Notes under the pieces: model-generated | Told to the model about the DNA's origin: nothing | The model's input: the letters and a program-made list of their open reading frames with translations, nothing else | The model's database searches: none | Position numbers and translations under genes: made by a program | Part shown: positions 44,427 to 51,970 of the stretch, piece by piece | Layout: each line of letters opens with the position of its first letter | Numbering within the stretch: the first letter of the stretch is position 1 | NCBI RefSeq assembly: GCF_000482785.1 | Contig: NZ_AXWS01000008.1 | Span: 124,001 to 188,000, forward strand | Source: Derxia gummosa DSM 723 | GTDB lineage: Bacteria > Pseudomonadota > Gammaproteobacteria > Burkholderiales > Burkholderiaceae_E | Reading direction: 5' to 3' | DNA length: 64,000 bases

Positions 44427-44501
44427 GGGGCGAGGGCGGGCGAGGGCGGCGGTCCCGCCGCGCGCCGGCCGAGGCTCGGTCGCGCAGGGCGGCAGCCGGC
44501 C

Positions 44502-45344
44502 TCAGGCCAGCATCCGCCCCAGTTCCTCGGCCGCCTCGCGCAGCACGGGCAGCAGCCGGCCTTCCATCTCGGCGATCGAACGGCGCGAGCTGAGCGTGCC
44601 CACGTTCATCGCCGCCACGACACGGCCGCGCCGGTCGCGCACCGGCACGGCGATCGAGCGCAGCCCGACTTCGAGCTCCTGGTCGTTGACCGCATAGCCC
44701 TGCTCGCCCGCGAGCCGGATCGCGTCGCGCAGCTCGGTCACGGTCGCGATCGTGCGCGCGGTGCGGCGCAGTGGCTGCGCTTCGGCCAGATAGGCATCGA
44801 GCTTCTCGGGCGGGAGCGCCGCGAGCAGCACGCGGCCGAGCGAGGTGCAATAGGCAGGCAGCCGGCTGCCCACGTTGAGGTTGATCGACATGATGCGGTC
44901 GCTGCCGTGCGAGCGCGCCACGTAGGCGATCTCGCGTCCTTCGAGCGTGGCGACCGACGCGGACTCGCCGGTACGCGCCGCGAGCCGCTCCAGCACGCCG
45001 GGCGCCAGCGCCACCAGCGGCGACGAACTCAGGTAGGCATGGCCGAGCGCGAGCACCTTGGGCGTGAGCCGGTAATGCTTGCCGTCCTCACAGCTCGCGA
45101 AGCCGAGCAGCACCAGCGTGTGCAGGCAGCGCCGCACCGCCGCGCGCGACAGGCCGGTGCGATGGCTGAGCTGGGCGCAGGTGACGGCGCGCTGCTGGTC
45201 GTCGAAGGCCATGAGCACCGCCAGGCCGCGCGCGAGCGAGGTCATGAAATCGGGATCGCCGGCATGGGCGGCGGCATCGGCCGCGCTGCGGTCGAGCATG
45301 GCGACGGGTCGGGCGGCAGGAACGGGGGCGTCGGACAGCGGCAT
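44502..45344 (-). CDS. IclR-family regulator, PcaR-like
   Basis: A 280-residue regulator with MTSLARGLAVLMAFDDQQRAVTCAQLSHRTGLSRAAVRRCL as the winged helix, typical of PcaR/PobR-like proteins, and a full effector domain (GREIAYVARSHGSDRIMSINLNVGSRLPAY). Divergent from pcaK, it probably activates that gene when protocatechuate or beta-ketoadipate is present. The first 30 residues before the DNA-binding domain are Ala/Pro-rich, so the true start may be a little further in. Confidence 0.88.
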   Translation of the reverse strand: MPLSDAPVPAARPVAMLDRSAADAAAHAGDPDFMTSLARGLAVLMAFDDQQRAVTCAQLSHRTGLSRAAVRRCLHTLVLLGFASCEDGKHYRLTPKVLALGHAYLSSSPLVALAPGVLERLAARTGESASVATLEGREIAYVARSHGSDRIMSINLNVGSRLPAYCTSLGRVLLAALPPEKLDAYLAEAQPLRRTARTIATVTELRDAIRLAGEQGYAVNDQELEVGLRSIAVPVRDRRGRVVAAMNVGTLSSRRSIAEMEGRLLPVLREAAEELGRMLA

Positions 45345-45397
45345 GGCGGAGCGGGGGAGGTGCGAAACGCGGCGCTGCCAATCTTGCGCCGGCAAAC

Positions 45398-45456
45398 GTT
45401 CGATGAGCGAACAGCACGGCCAGCAATCGAACAGGGAAAACCCTTGAAGTTCGATT
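45398..45456. promoter_or_regulatory. Three GTTCGAT boxes between the IclR gene and pcaK
   Basis: GTTCG-ATGAG-CGAAC (45398-45412) is a 5-5-5 palindrome. AATCGAAC (45425-45432) and GTTCGATT (45449-45456) form a second, wider inverted repeat around a small AGGG-AAAA-CCCT hairpin. Triple GTTCG-type boxes are the known operator style of PcaU/PcaR-class IclR proteins. Confidence 0.65.
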
Positions 45457-45567
45457 CCGCCCATGCCGTGTCCGAAATCGGCAAGCGCTTTCAGGGCAGT
45501 GGATGCGACAAACGCCCCACGCGGCGCCAGACCGCGACGACCGAAGATCACCAGCGAGACCCCATCC

Positions 45568-46929
45568 ATGAATGCTCCCGTCCGGCTCGATGTCCAGGCC
45601 TTCCTGAACCGGCATCGGTTTTCCACCTTCCAGTGGGGCGTGTTCGCGCTCTGCTTCCTCGTCGTGCTGCTCGACGGCTTCGATACCGCCGCCATCGGCT
45701 ACATCGCGCCCTCGCTCGTGAAGGAATGGGGCGTGTCCAAGCCCCAGCTCGCGCCGGTGCTGAGCGCGGCGCTGTTCGGTCTCGCCGGCGGGGCGCTGTC
45801 GGCCGGGCCGCTCGCCGACCGGCTCGGTCGCAAGCTGGTGCTGGTCGGCTCGGTGCTGGTGTTCGGCATCGCCTGCCTCGGCTCGTCGTTTGCCGGCGAC
45901 CTCACGCAACTGTCGATCGCGCGCTTCCTGACCGGCCTCGGCCTCGGCGCCGCGATGCCCAACGCGGTCACGCTCATGAGCGAGTACTGCCCGGAACAGC
46001 GTCGCGCCACGCTCACCAACGCGATGTTCTGCGGCTTTCCGCTCGGCGCGGCCTGCGGCGGCTTTCTCGCGGCCTGGATGATCCCGATCTGGGGCTGGCG
46101 CAGCGTGCTGGTGCTCGGCGGCATCGCGCCGCTGGTGCTGGTGGCGCTGATGGTCTTCCTGCTGCCGGAGTCGGTGCGCCACATGGTCGCGCGCGGCGTG
46201 GTGGCGGAGCGCATCCGCACGGTGCTGCGCAAGATCTCCGACGAGGCCGGCAATGCAAGCGCCTTCATCCTGAGCGAGAAGGCGCCGGCCACCGACGGCA
46301 AGGCCGGCATCGCGCTGGTGCTGTCGCCGGCCTACCGCATCGGCTCGGCGATGCTCTGGCTGACCTACTTCATGGGCCTCGTCATCTTCTATGCGCTCAT
46401 CAACTGGATGCCGATCCTGTTCAAGGACGCCGGCATCGCGCCGAAGGACGCGACGCTCATCTCGGCGCTGTTTCCGCTCGGCGGCGTGGGCGCGATCCTC
46501 ACCGGCTGGCTGATGGACCGCTTCAATCCCAACCGCGTGATCGCCGCCTGCTTCGCGCTGACGGCGGTGGCGGTGTGGGCGATCGGCCAGGCGGTGGGCA
46601 TGGGCAGTGTCGGCCTGCTCGTGGTGGTGGTGTTCGGCGCGGGCGCGCTCATGAACACGGCGCAATCGTCGATGGGTTCGCTCGCGGCGGCCTTCTACCC
46701 GACGGCCGGGCGCGCGACCGGCGTGGCCTGGATGCTCGGCATCGGCCGCTTCGGCGGCATCGCGGGTTCCTTCCTCGTGGCCGAGGCCCAGGCCGCGCAA
46801 CTGAGCCTGCCGGCGACCTTCACGGTGCTGGCCGTGCCAGGCGCGATCGCGATGGTGGCGCTGCTCATCAAGCAGATGCGCCATCCGGATGCCGGCCGGG
46901 GCATTCCGGCGGGTGTCGCGGGGCATTGA
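45568..46929 (+). CDS. pcaK: 4-Hydroxybenzoate/protocatechuate symporter, AAHS family
   Basis: A 453-residue major facilitator protein with twelve helices. DGFDTAAIGYIAPSL at 36-50 is the diagnostic motif of aromatic-acid:H+ symporters, and its two Asp residues are needed for transport and chemotaxis in Pseudomonas PcaK. GPLADRLGRK follows. It brings 4-hydroxybenzoate or protocatechuate into the cell. It is controlled from the divergent IclR gene through the GTTCGAT boxes. Confidence 0.9.
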   Translation: MNAPVRLDVQAFLNRHRFSTFQWGVFALCFLVVLLDGFDTAAIGYIAPSLVKEWGVSKPQLAPVLSAALFGLAGGALSAGPLADRLGRKLVLVGSVLVFGIACLGSSFAGDLTQLSIARFLTGLGLGAAMPNAVTLMSEYCPEQRRATLTNAMFCGFPLGAACGGFLAAWMIPIWGWRSVLVLGGIAPLVLVALMVFLLPESVRHMVARGVVAERIRTVLRKISDEAGNASAFILSEKAPATDGKAGIALVLSPAYRIGSAMLWLTYFMGLVIFYALINWMPILFKDAGIAPKDATLISALFPLGGVGAILTGWLMDRFNPNRVIAACFALTAVAVWAIGQAVGMGSVGLLVVVVFGAGALMNTAQSSMGSLAAAFYPTAGRATGVAWMLGIGRFGGIAGSFLVAEAQAAQLSLPATFTVLAVPGAIAMVALLIKQMRHPDAGRGIPAGVAGH

Positions 46930-46976
46930 GCCGGTCGTGAACGGCGTGGCATTCGACCGACACTGGCGCCAAACGC

Positions 46977-47005
46977 TTGGTGATCGGCCGGAATCGGGCT
47001 ATAAA
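46977..47005 (+). promoter_or_regulatory. Sigma-70 promoter of tRNA-Asn
   Basis: TTGGTG, a 17-base spacer and TATAAA end 14 bases before the tRNA, placing transcription start a few bases upstream of the mature 5' end. CCAAACGCTTGG (46969-46980) overlaps the -35 box. Confidence 0.75.
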
Positions 47006-47019
47006 CGCGCCCTCGCTGT

Positions 47020-47095
47020 TCCCCGATAGCTCAGTCGGTAGAGCGCCGGACTGTTAATCCGTAGGTCCCTGGTTCGAGCCCAGGTCGGGGAGCCA
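47020..47095 (+). tRNA. tRNA-Asn (GTT)
   Basis: A complete 76-base cloverleaf: acceptor TCCCCGA pairs with TCGGGGA, the D arm holds AGCTCAGTCGGTAGAGC, the anticodon GTT is at 47053-47055 in loop CTGTTAA, the T arm is CCTGG-TTCGAGC-CCAGG, and CCA is encoded. A single tRNA gene with its own promoter and terminator; no sign of integration at its 3' end. Confidence 0.97.
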
Positions 47096-47108
47096 AGGAA
47101 CAGCATCG

Positions 47109-47142
47109 AAAAGCCCCGTGGTCGCAAGCCACGGGGCTTTTT
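47109..47142 (+). terminator. Rho-independent terminator of tRNA-Asn
   Basis: GCCCCGTGG and CCACGGGGC pair around a 7-base loop, flanked by A and T runs (T5). It lies 14 bases after the tRNA and overlaps any long form of the next gene, which argues for a start at or after 47172. Confidence 0.9.
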
Positions 47143-47171
47143 GCTTTGTCCGCCGTTTGCTGCTCGCCGGG

Positions 47172-47657
47172 ATGCCGATGATCCGTTTCGCCACCGATGG
47201 CCTGACCTTCCAGCTGCGCGCCGCCGCGCTGCTCGTCAACCGCGACCGGCTGCTACTGCACCGCCTGCGCGGTGACGATTTCTGGACCCTGCCCGGCGGG
47301 CGCGTCGAGGCCGGCGAGGACGCCGAGACCGCCCTGCGCCGCGAGCTGCGCGAAGAGCTGGGCGAGACCGTCGGCGCGATGCGGCTCGCGCATGTGGTCG
47401 AAGGCTTCTTCCCGACCGAGGCCGACGGGCCATATCACGAACTTGCGATGCACTTTCTGGCGCCGATCGGCGATGACTCGCGGCTCGCGGCGCAGTCGGC
47501 GCCGTTCGCGGGCATCGAGGCCGGCAAGCCGCTGGAGTTCGCCTGGTTCGATCTCGATGCGCTCGATGGGTTGAACCTGTTCCCGATGTTCCTGCGGCGT
47601 GGCCGCGAGGTGATCGCGGGCGAGGGCGTGCTGCACGTGGTCGAGCGCGCGGGCTGA
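47172..47657 (+). CDS. NUDIX hydrolase
   Basis: A 161-residue hydrolase of nucleoside diphosphate derivatives. The complete NUDIX box runs from Gly43 to Glu65 (GRVEAGE, then RELREELGE) and would bind Mg2+. The exact substrate cannot be told; the DGPYHELAMHFLAPI segment is seen in general NTP/NDP-sugar cleaning members. Met at 47178 is an alternative start. Confidence 0.88.
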   Translation: MPMIRFATDGLTFQLRAAALLVNRDRLLLHRLRGDDFWTLPGGRVEAGEDAETALRRELREELGETVGAMRLAHVVEGFFPTEADGPYHELAMHFLAPIGDDSRLAAQSAPFAGIEAGKPLEFAWFDLDALDGLNLFPMFLRRGREVIAGEGVLHVVERAG

Positions 47658-47687
47658 GCGCGCGCGGCTCGGCCGCGCGAACCGGCC

Positions 47688-48755
47688 TCAGCCGATCGCC
47701 GCCGCGATCGCCATCCCCATCTCCGTCGTGCTCGCGTCGCCGCCCAGATCAGGCGTGCGCGGCCCATCCGCGAGCACCCGCTCGATCGCGCCGACGATGG
47801 CGTCGTGCGCGTCGCGCCGGCCGAGGAAGTCGAGCATCAGCGCGCCCGACCAGATCATCGCGACCGGATTGGCGATGTTTCGGCCGTAGATGTCGGGCGC
47901 CGAGCCGTGCACCGGCTCGAACAGCGACGGAAACCGGCGTTCCGGATTCAGGTTTGCCGACGGCGCGAGGCCGATGGTGCCGGTGCAGGCCGGCCCGAGG
48001 TCGCTCAGGATGTCGCCGAACAGGTTGCTCGCCACCACCACGTCGAAGCGCGTCGGCTGGAGCACGAAGCGCGCGCACAGGATGTCGATGTGCTGCCTGT
48101 CGACGGTCACCTCGGGATAGCCGGCGCCGATCGCGTCGGCCCGTCCGTCCCACCACGGCATGCTGATCGCGATGCCGTTGCTCTTGGTCGCGACGGTCAG
48201 ATGCCGGCGCGCGCGCGATTGCGCGAGGTCGAAGGCGTAGCGCAGCACGCGGTCCGCGCCGTGGCGCGTGAACACGTTCTCCTGGATCACGACCTCGCGC
48301 TCGGTGCCCTCGAACATGATCCCGCCGAGCTTCGTGTATTCGCCCTCGGTGTTCTCGCGCACCACGCAGAAGTCGATGTCACCCGCCTTGCGGCCCGCGA
48401 GCGGGCAGGGCACGCCGTCGAACAGCCGCACCGGCCGCAGGTTCACGTACTGGTCGAACTCGCGGCGGAACTTCAGCAGCGAGCCCCAGAGCGAGATGTG
48501 GTCGGGCACGGTCGCGGGCCAGCCCACGGCGCCGAACAGGATCGCGTCCTTGCCCGCGAGCCTGTCCTTCCAGTCGGCCGGCATCATCTCGCCGTGCGCC
48601 AGGTACCAGTCGCAGCTCGCCCACTCGAAATGCTCGTACTCGATCGCGATGCCGAAGCGCGCCGCCGCGGCGTCGAGCGCGCGCAGGCCTTCGGGCATGA
48701 CTTCGCGGCCGATGCCGTCGCCGGCGATGACGGCGATGCGGAAGGGCTGGCTCAT
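47688..48755 (-). CDS. Tartrate/D-malate dehydrogenase-type decarboxylating enzyme
   Basis: A 355-residue member of the isocitrate/isopropylmalate dehydrogenase family: IAVIAGDGIGREVMPEGLRAL, the arginine-bearing NLRPVRLFDGVPCPL and VVRENTEGEYTKLGG, and the metal-binding ASNLFGDILSDLG. The WYLAHGEMMPADW segment and neighbourhood favour tartrate or D-malate over leucine synthesis. It has GAGGAGA before the start, and a divergent LysR gene as in ttu systems. Confidence 0.87.
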   Translation of the reverse strand: MSQPFRIAVIAGDGIGREVMPEGLRALDAAAARFGIAIEYEHFEWASCDWYLAHGEMMPADWKDRLAGKDAILFGAVGWPATVPDHISLWGSLLKFRREFDQYVNLRPVRLFDGVPCPLAGRKAGDIDFCVVRENTEGEYTKLGGIMFEGTEREVVIQENVFTRHGADRVLRYAFDLAQSRARRHLTVATKSNGIAISMPWWDGRADAIGAGYPEVTVDRQHIDILCARFVLQPTRFDVVVASNLFGDILSDLGPACTGTIGLAPSANLNPERRFPSLFEPVHGSAPDIYGRNIANPVAMIWSGALMLDFLGRRDAHDAIVGAIERVLADGPRTPDLGGDASTTEMGMAIAAAIG

Positions 48756-48835
48756 ACTTGTCTCCTCGTGCAGTGAAGCCCGCATGCTGGCCGGCGCGGC
48801 CGCGCGCGACAATGCGCGTCCCTTCAGCACAGCAA

Positions 48836-48848
48836 TCACGAATCGTGA
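48836..48848. promoter_or_regulatory. LysR-type operator TCACGAATCGTGA
   Basis: A perfect T-N11-A palindrome about 85 bases before the dehydrogenase start, the usual place for a LysR recognition site. It overlaps the proposed GTG start of the LysR gene, so binding would also shut off the regulator's own synthesis. Confidence 0.6.
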
Positions 48849-49783
48849 ACAAGGCACCGGGCAACGAGGACCTGCGCGTGTTCGTCACCGTCGCGCGGCT
48901 CGCGGGTTTCAGCGCGGCGGCGCAGGCGCTGGGCGTGTCGCCCGCCTATGTCAGCAAGCGCATCGGCCTGCTGGAGCAGCAGCTCGGCGCGCGGCTGTTC
49001 AACCGCACGCCGCGCAGCGTGGCGCTCACGGGCCAGGGCGAGCGGGTGCTGCAATCGGCCGAACGCATGCTGGCCGATCTCGACGGCCTGCTGCTCGACC
49101 TCGCCACCACGCGCCGCGTGCCGCGCGGCGAGCTGCGCATCAGCACCAGCCTCGGCTTCGGCCGGCATTTCGTCGCGCCGGCACTCGCGCGGCTGACCGA
49201 CCGCCATCCCCAGCTCACGGTGCGGCTGGAGGTGGTGGATCGCGTGGTGGATGTGGGCGCCGAGGGCTTCGACCTCGATGTGCGCGTGGGCGACGAGATC
49301 GCGCCGCATCACGTCGCGCGGCGGCTCGCGGCCAACCGGCGCGTGCTCTGCGCCGCGCCCGGCTATGTCGCGCGCCACGGCCAGCCCGACACGCCGGCGG
49401 CGCTCGCTGCACACGCTTGCATCGCGATCCGCGAGCGCGACCTGCCGTTCCGCGAATGGCGGCTGCGCTCGACGGCGGGCGACGATGCGCTCGTGAAGGT
49501 GGACGGGCCGCTCGCCACCAACCACGGCGAGATCGCGGTCGGCTGGGCGCTGGACGGGCGCGGCATCGTGCTGCGCTCGCTGTGGGACGTGGCGCCGCTC
49601 ATCGCCACGGGGGAACTGCTGCACTTGCTGCCCGACTGGACGCAGGAAGCGAACGTGTGGGCGGTGTATCCGGCGCGGCTCGGCAATACCGCCAAGCTGC
49701 GCGCCTGCGTGGACTTCCTCGCGTCGGAGTTCGCGCGACTCGACCTGTGCGGGCCGGCCGCGCGCGGGGCCGGACCAGGCTGA
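48845..49783 (+). CDS. LysR-family regulator of the tartrate-type dehydrogenase
   Basis: A 312-residue regulator with the helix-turn-helix LAGFSAAAQALGVSPAYVSKRIGLLE, as in TtuA-like proteins. The GTG at 48845 gives MNKAPGNEDLRVF, which lines up with the start of the LysR protein at 11464 (MNKRPDLGDLEIF); an ATG at 48812 would add 11 residues. Divergent from the dehydrogenase gene, it probably activates it in the presence of tartrate or D-malate. Confidence 0.85.
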   Translation: MNKAPGNEDLRVFVTVARLAGFSAAAQALGVSPAYVSKRIGLLEQQLGARLFNRTPRSVALTGQGERVLQSAERMLADLDGLLLDLATTRRVPRGELRISTSLGFGRHFVAPALARLTDRHPQLTVRLEVVDRVVDVGAEGFDLDVRVGDEIAPHHVARRLAANRRVLCAAPGYVARHGQPDTPAALAAHACIAIRERDLPFREWRLRSTAGDDALVKVDGPLATNHGEIAVGWALDGRGIVLRSLWDVAPLIATGELLHLLPDWTQEANVWAVYPARLGNTAKLRACVDFLASEFARLDLCGPAARGAGPG

Positions 49784-49806
49784 CGCGCCCGGCGGCCGGA
49801 CCGGCC

Positions 49807-50403
49807 TCAGTCCGGCTCGAACAGCGCCGCCAGCATCCGCCGCATGCTGCCCGCGAGCGCCTGGCGGTCCACTTCGGGATGCCGCACCGCGCGCACCGAC
49901 AGGCCGTCGAACAGCGCGAACATCGCCTCGACGCGCGCATCCACCTCGGCCTGCGGCATGTCGGGGCCGAGCACCGAGCGCATCAGCCCGACGAAGCGGT
50001 CGAACATGTGCGCGTCGGCACGGCGCACGAGCGTCGCGATGTGCTCGTTGCGGCCGGCCTCGGCGCACAGCTCCAGTTGCAAGCGGCATTCGTTCAGGTC
50101 GAGGCAGCATTCGAGCGCGTGATCGACCTCGGCCAGCATCGTGTCGCGCAGGTTGTCGGCGCTCGCGAAGCGCTCGAACACCTCCTGGAACTCGTCGAGG
50201 CCGCGCTCGACGATGGCCGCGACGATGGCGTCCTTGTTCTCGAAGTAGTTGTAGATGTGGCCGGCGCTCATGCCGGCGGCCTTGGAGATCTCGGCGATGC
50301 TCGCGGCGTGGAAGCCGTTGCGGCGAAAGCATTCGGCGGCGGCGTCGAGAATCTGGGTGCGGCGCAGCCGGGCGCGGTCGGTATCGGCGTCGGCGGAACT
50401 CAT
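49807..50403 (-). CDS. TetR/AcrR-family repressor of the efflux operon
   Basis: A 198-residue regulator with the N-terminal DNA-binding helices (ILDAAAECFRRNGFHAASIAEISKAAGMSAGHIYNYFENK) and a ligand-binding C-terminal part (LECCLDLNECRLQLELCAEAGRNEHIATL) that suggests a multidrug sensor of the AcrR type. It is on the same strand 93 bases after the outer-membrane factor gene, so the operon ends with its own probable repressor. Confidence 0.88.
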   Translation of the reverse strand: MSSADADTDRARLRRTQILDAAAECFRRNGFHAASIAEISKAAGMSAGHIYNYFENKDAIVAAIVERGLDEFQEVFERFASADNLRDTMLAEVDHALECCLDLNECRLQLELCAEAGRNEHIATLVRRADAHMFDRFVGLMRSVLGPDMPQAEVDARVEAMFALFDGLSVRAVRHPEVDRQALAGSMRRMLAALFEPD

Positions 50404-50496
50404 GCGCGGTCTCCGGCGGGGGTGAGGCTCATGCTTGTCTCTGATGGGTTGCGGCCTGCGGGCGGCGGATGATGCATCACCGCCCGCGCGGCCCGG

Positions 50497-51969
50497 TCAG
50501 CTCGCGCTGTCGTCGCGCCAGCCGCCGCCCAGCACCTTGTAGAGCGTGACGAGATTGCCCGCGCGCGCCAGTCGTGCCGCGATCAGCGATTGCTGGGCCG
50601 CGTACAGCGAGCGCTGGGCGTCGAGCACGCCGAGGTAGTCGGCGCCGCCCTGGCGATAGCGCGCCTCGGTCAGGCGCAGCGCCTCGGCGCTCGCGTCGAC
50701 GGCGGCCTGGCGCGCCGCCAGTTCGCTGTCGATGGTGGCGCGGCGCGCGAGCGCGTCGGCCACTTCGCGGAAGGCCGACTGGATCGCCTTCTCGTAGCTC
50801 GCGACGGCGATGTCGCGGTCGGCCTCGGCGATCTGCACGTTGGCGCGGCGCCGGCCCATGTCGAAGATCGGGAGGTTGACCGATGGCGCGAAGGTCCAGT
50901 AGGCGCTGCCGCCCTTGAACAGCCCGCCCAGCTCGGCGCTCGCGGTGCCGTAGTTGGCCGTGAGGCTGATGTTGGGGAAGTAGGCCGCGCGCGCCGCGCC
51001 GATGCTGGCGTTGGCGCCCGCCAGCGTGCGCTCGGCCTGGCGCACGTCGGGCCGGCGCACCAGCACGTCGGACGGCAGGCCCGCCGGCAGCTCGGCCAGC
51101 TGGGTGACGGTGATGTCGAGATCGGCGGGCAGGGCATCGGCCGGCAGCTCGCCGCCCACCAGCAGCGCGAGCGCGTTGCGGTCCTGGGCGACGAGGGTGC
51201 GTGCGTTCTCCACGTCGGCGCGCGCGCCCTCGACGAGGCTGCGGGCCTGCTGCATGTCGAGCGCGCTCGCGGCGCCGAGGCGCAGCTTGTCCTGCGTGAG
51301 CCTGAGGCTGGCCTCGCGACTGCGCAGGGTCTCGCTCGCGAGGCGCAGGCTCTCGCCGTCGGCCGCGAGCGTGAGCCAGGCGGTCGAGACTTCGGCCACG
51401 AGGCTGATGCGCGCGGCGCGCAGCGCGTCTTCGGTTGCGAGATAGCTCTGCGCGGCCTGTTCGCTCAGGTTGCGCAGCCGGCCCCAGAAGTCGATCTCCC
51501 AGGCGCTGATGCCGATGGTCACGCTGTCGGTGCGGCCGACGTAGGCGCGGCCGAGGCGCGACAGGTCGGTCGGCAGGCGCTGGCTGCTCGCGCTGGCGCC
51601 AGCGGCGATCTCGGGATAGCGCGCCGCGTCCTGCACGCGGTACTGCGCGCGCGCGCGCTCGATGTTGAGCGCCGAGACGCGCAGGTCGCGGTTGTTGTCG
51701 AGCGCGAGGCCCACAACGCGGCGCAGGCGCGCATCGGCGAGGAAGTCGCGCCAGCCGATGTCGGCCGGATCGCGCGCGGCGGCCGGGGCACCGGTCGCGG
51801 TGGAGCCGGGCGCGATGGTGGTGGTGCCGTCGCCGCTCGGCACGCCGGGCCATTGCTGCGGCACCGGCGCGGCGGGCTGGTGATAGTCGGGCGCGAGGTT
51901 GGCGCAGCCCGCGAGCAGCAGGGCCGCTGCAAGCGCTGTCAGCGCGCCGAGGTTCAGGGTCTTGTGCAT
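50497..51969 (-). CDS. Outer-membrane efflux lipoprotein (NodT/OprM family)
   Basis: A 490-residue TolC-like channel. The lipobox LLLAGC ends the signal peptide at Cys22. Two repeated coiled-coil halves follow, ending in the LTEARYRQGGADYLGVLDAQRSLYAAQQ segment typical of the family. It begins one base after the pump gene and completes the tripartite exporter. Confidence 0.93.
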   Translation of the reverse strand: MHKTLNLGALTALAAALLLAGCANLAPDYHQPAAPVPQQWPGVPSGDGTTTIAPGSTATGAPAAARDPADIGWRDFLADARLRRVVGLALDNNRDLRVSALNIERARAQYRVQDAARYPEIAAGASASSQRLPTDLSRLGRAYVGRTDSVTIGISAWEIDFWGRLRNLSEQAAQSYLATEDALRAARISLVAEVSTAWLTLAADGESLRLASETLRSREASLRLTQDKLRLGAASALDMQQARSLVEGARADVENARTLVAQDRNALALLVGGELPADALPADLDITVTQLAELPAGLPSDVLVRRPDVRQAERTLAGANASIGAARAAYFPNISLTANYGTASAELGGLFKGGSAYWTFAPSVNLPIFDMGRRRANVQIAEADRDIAVASYEKAIQSAFREVADALARRATIDSELAARQAAVDASAEALRLTEARYRQGGADYLGVLDAQRSLYAAQQSLIAARLARAGNLVTLYKVLGGGWRDDSAS

Positions 51970-51970
51970 G

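Noticed and set aside
47020-47142. tRNA-Asn as an integration site for a mobile element
   Set aside because: No integrase gene, no repeat of the tRNA 3' end and no shift in base composition were seen on either side.
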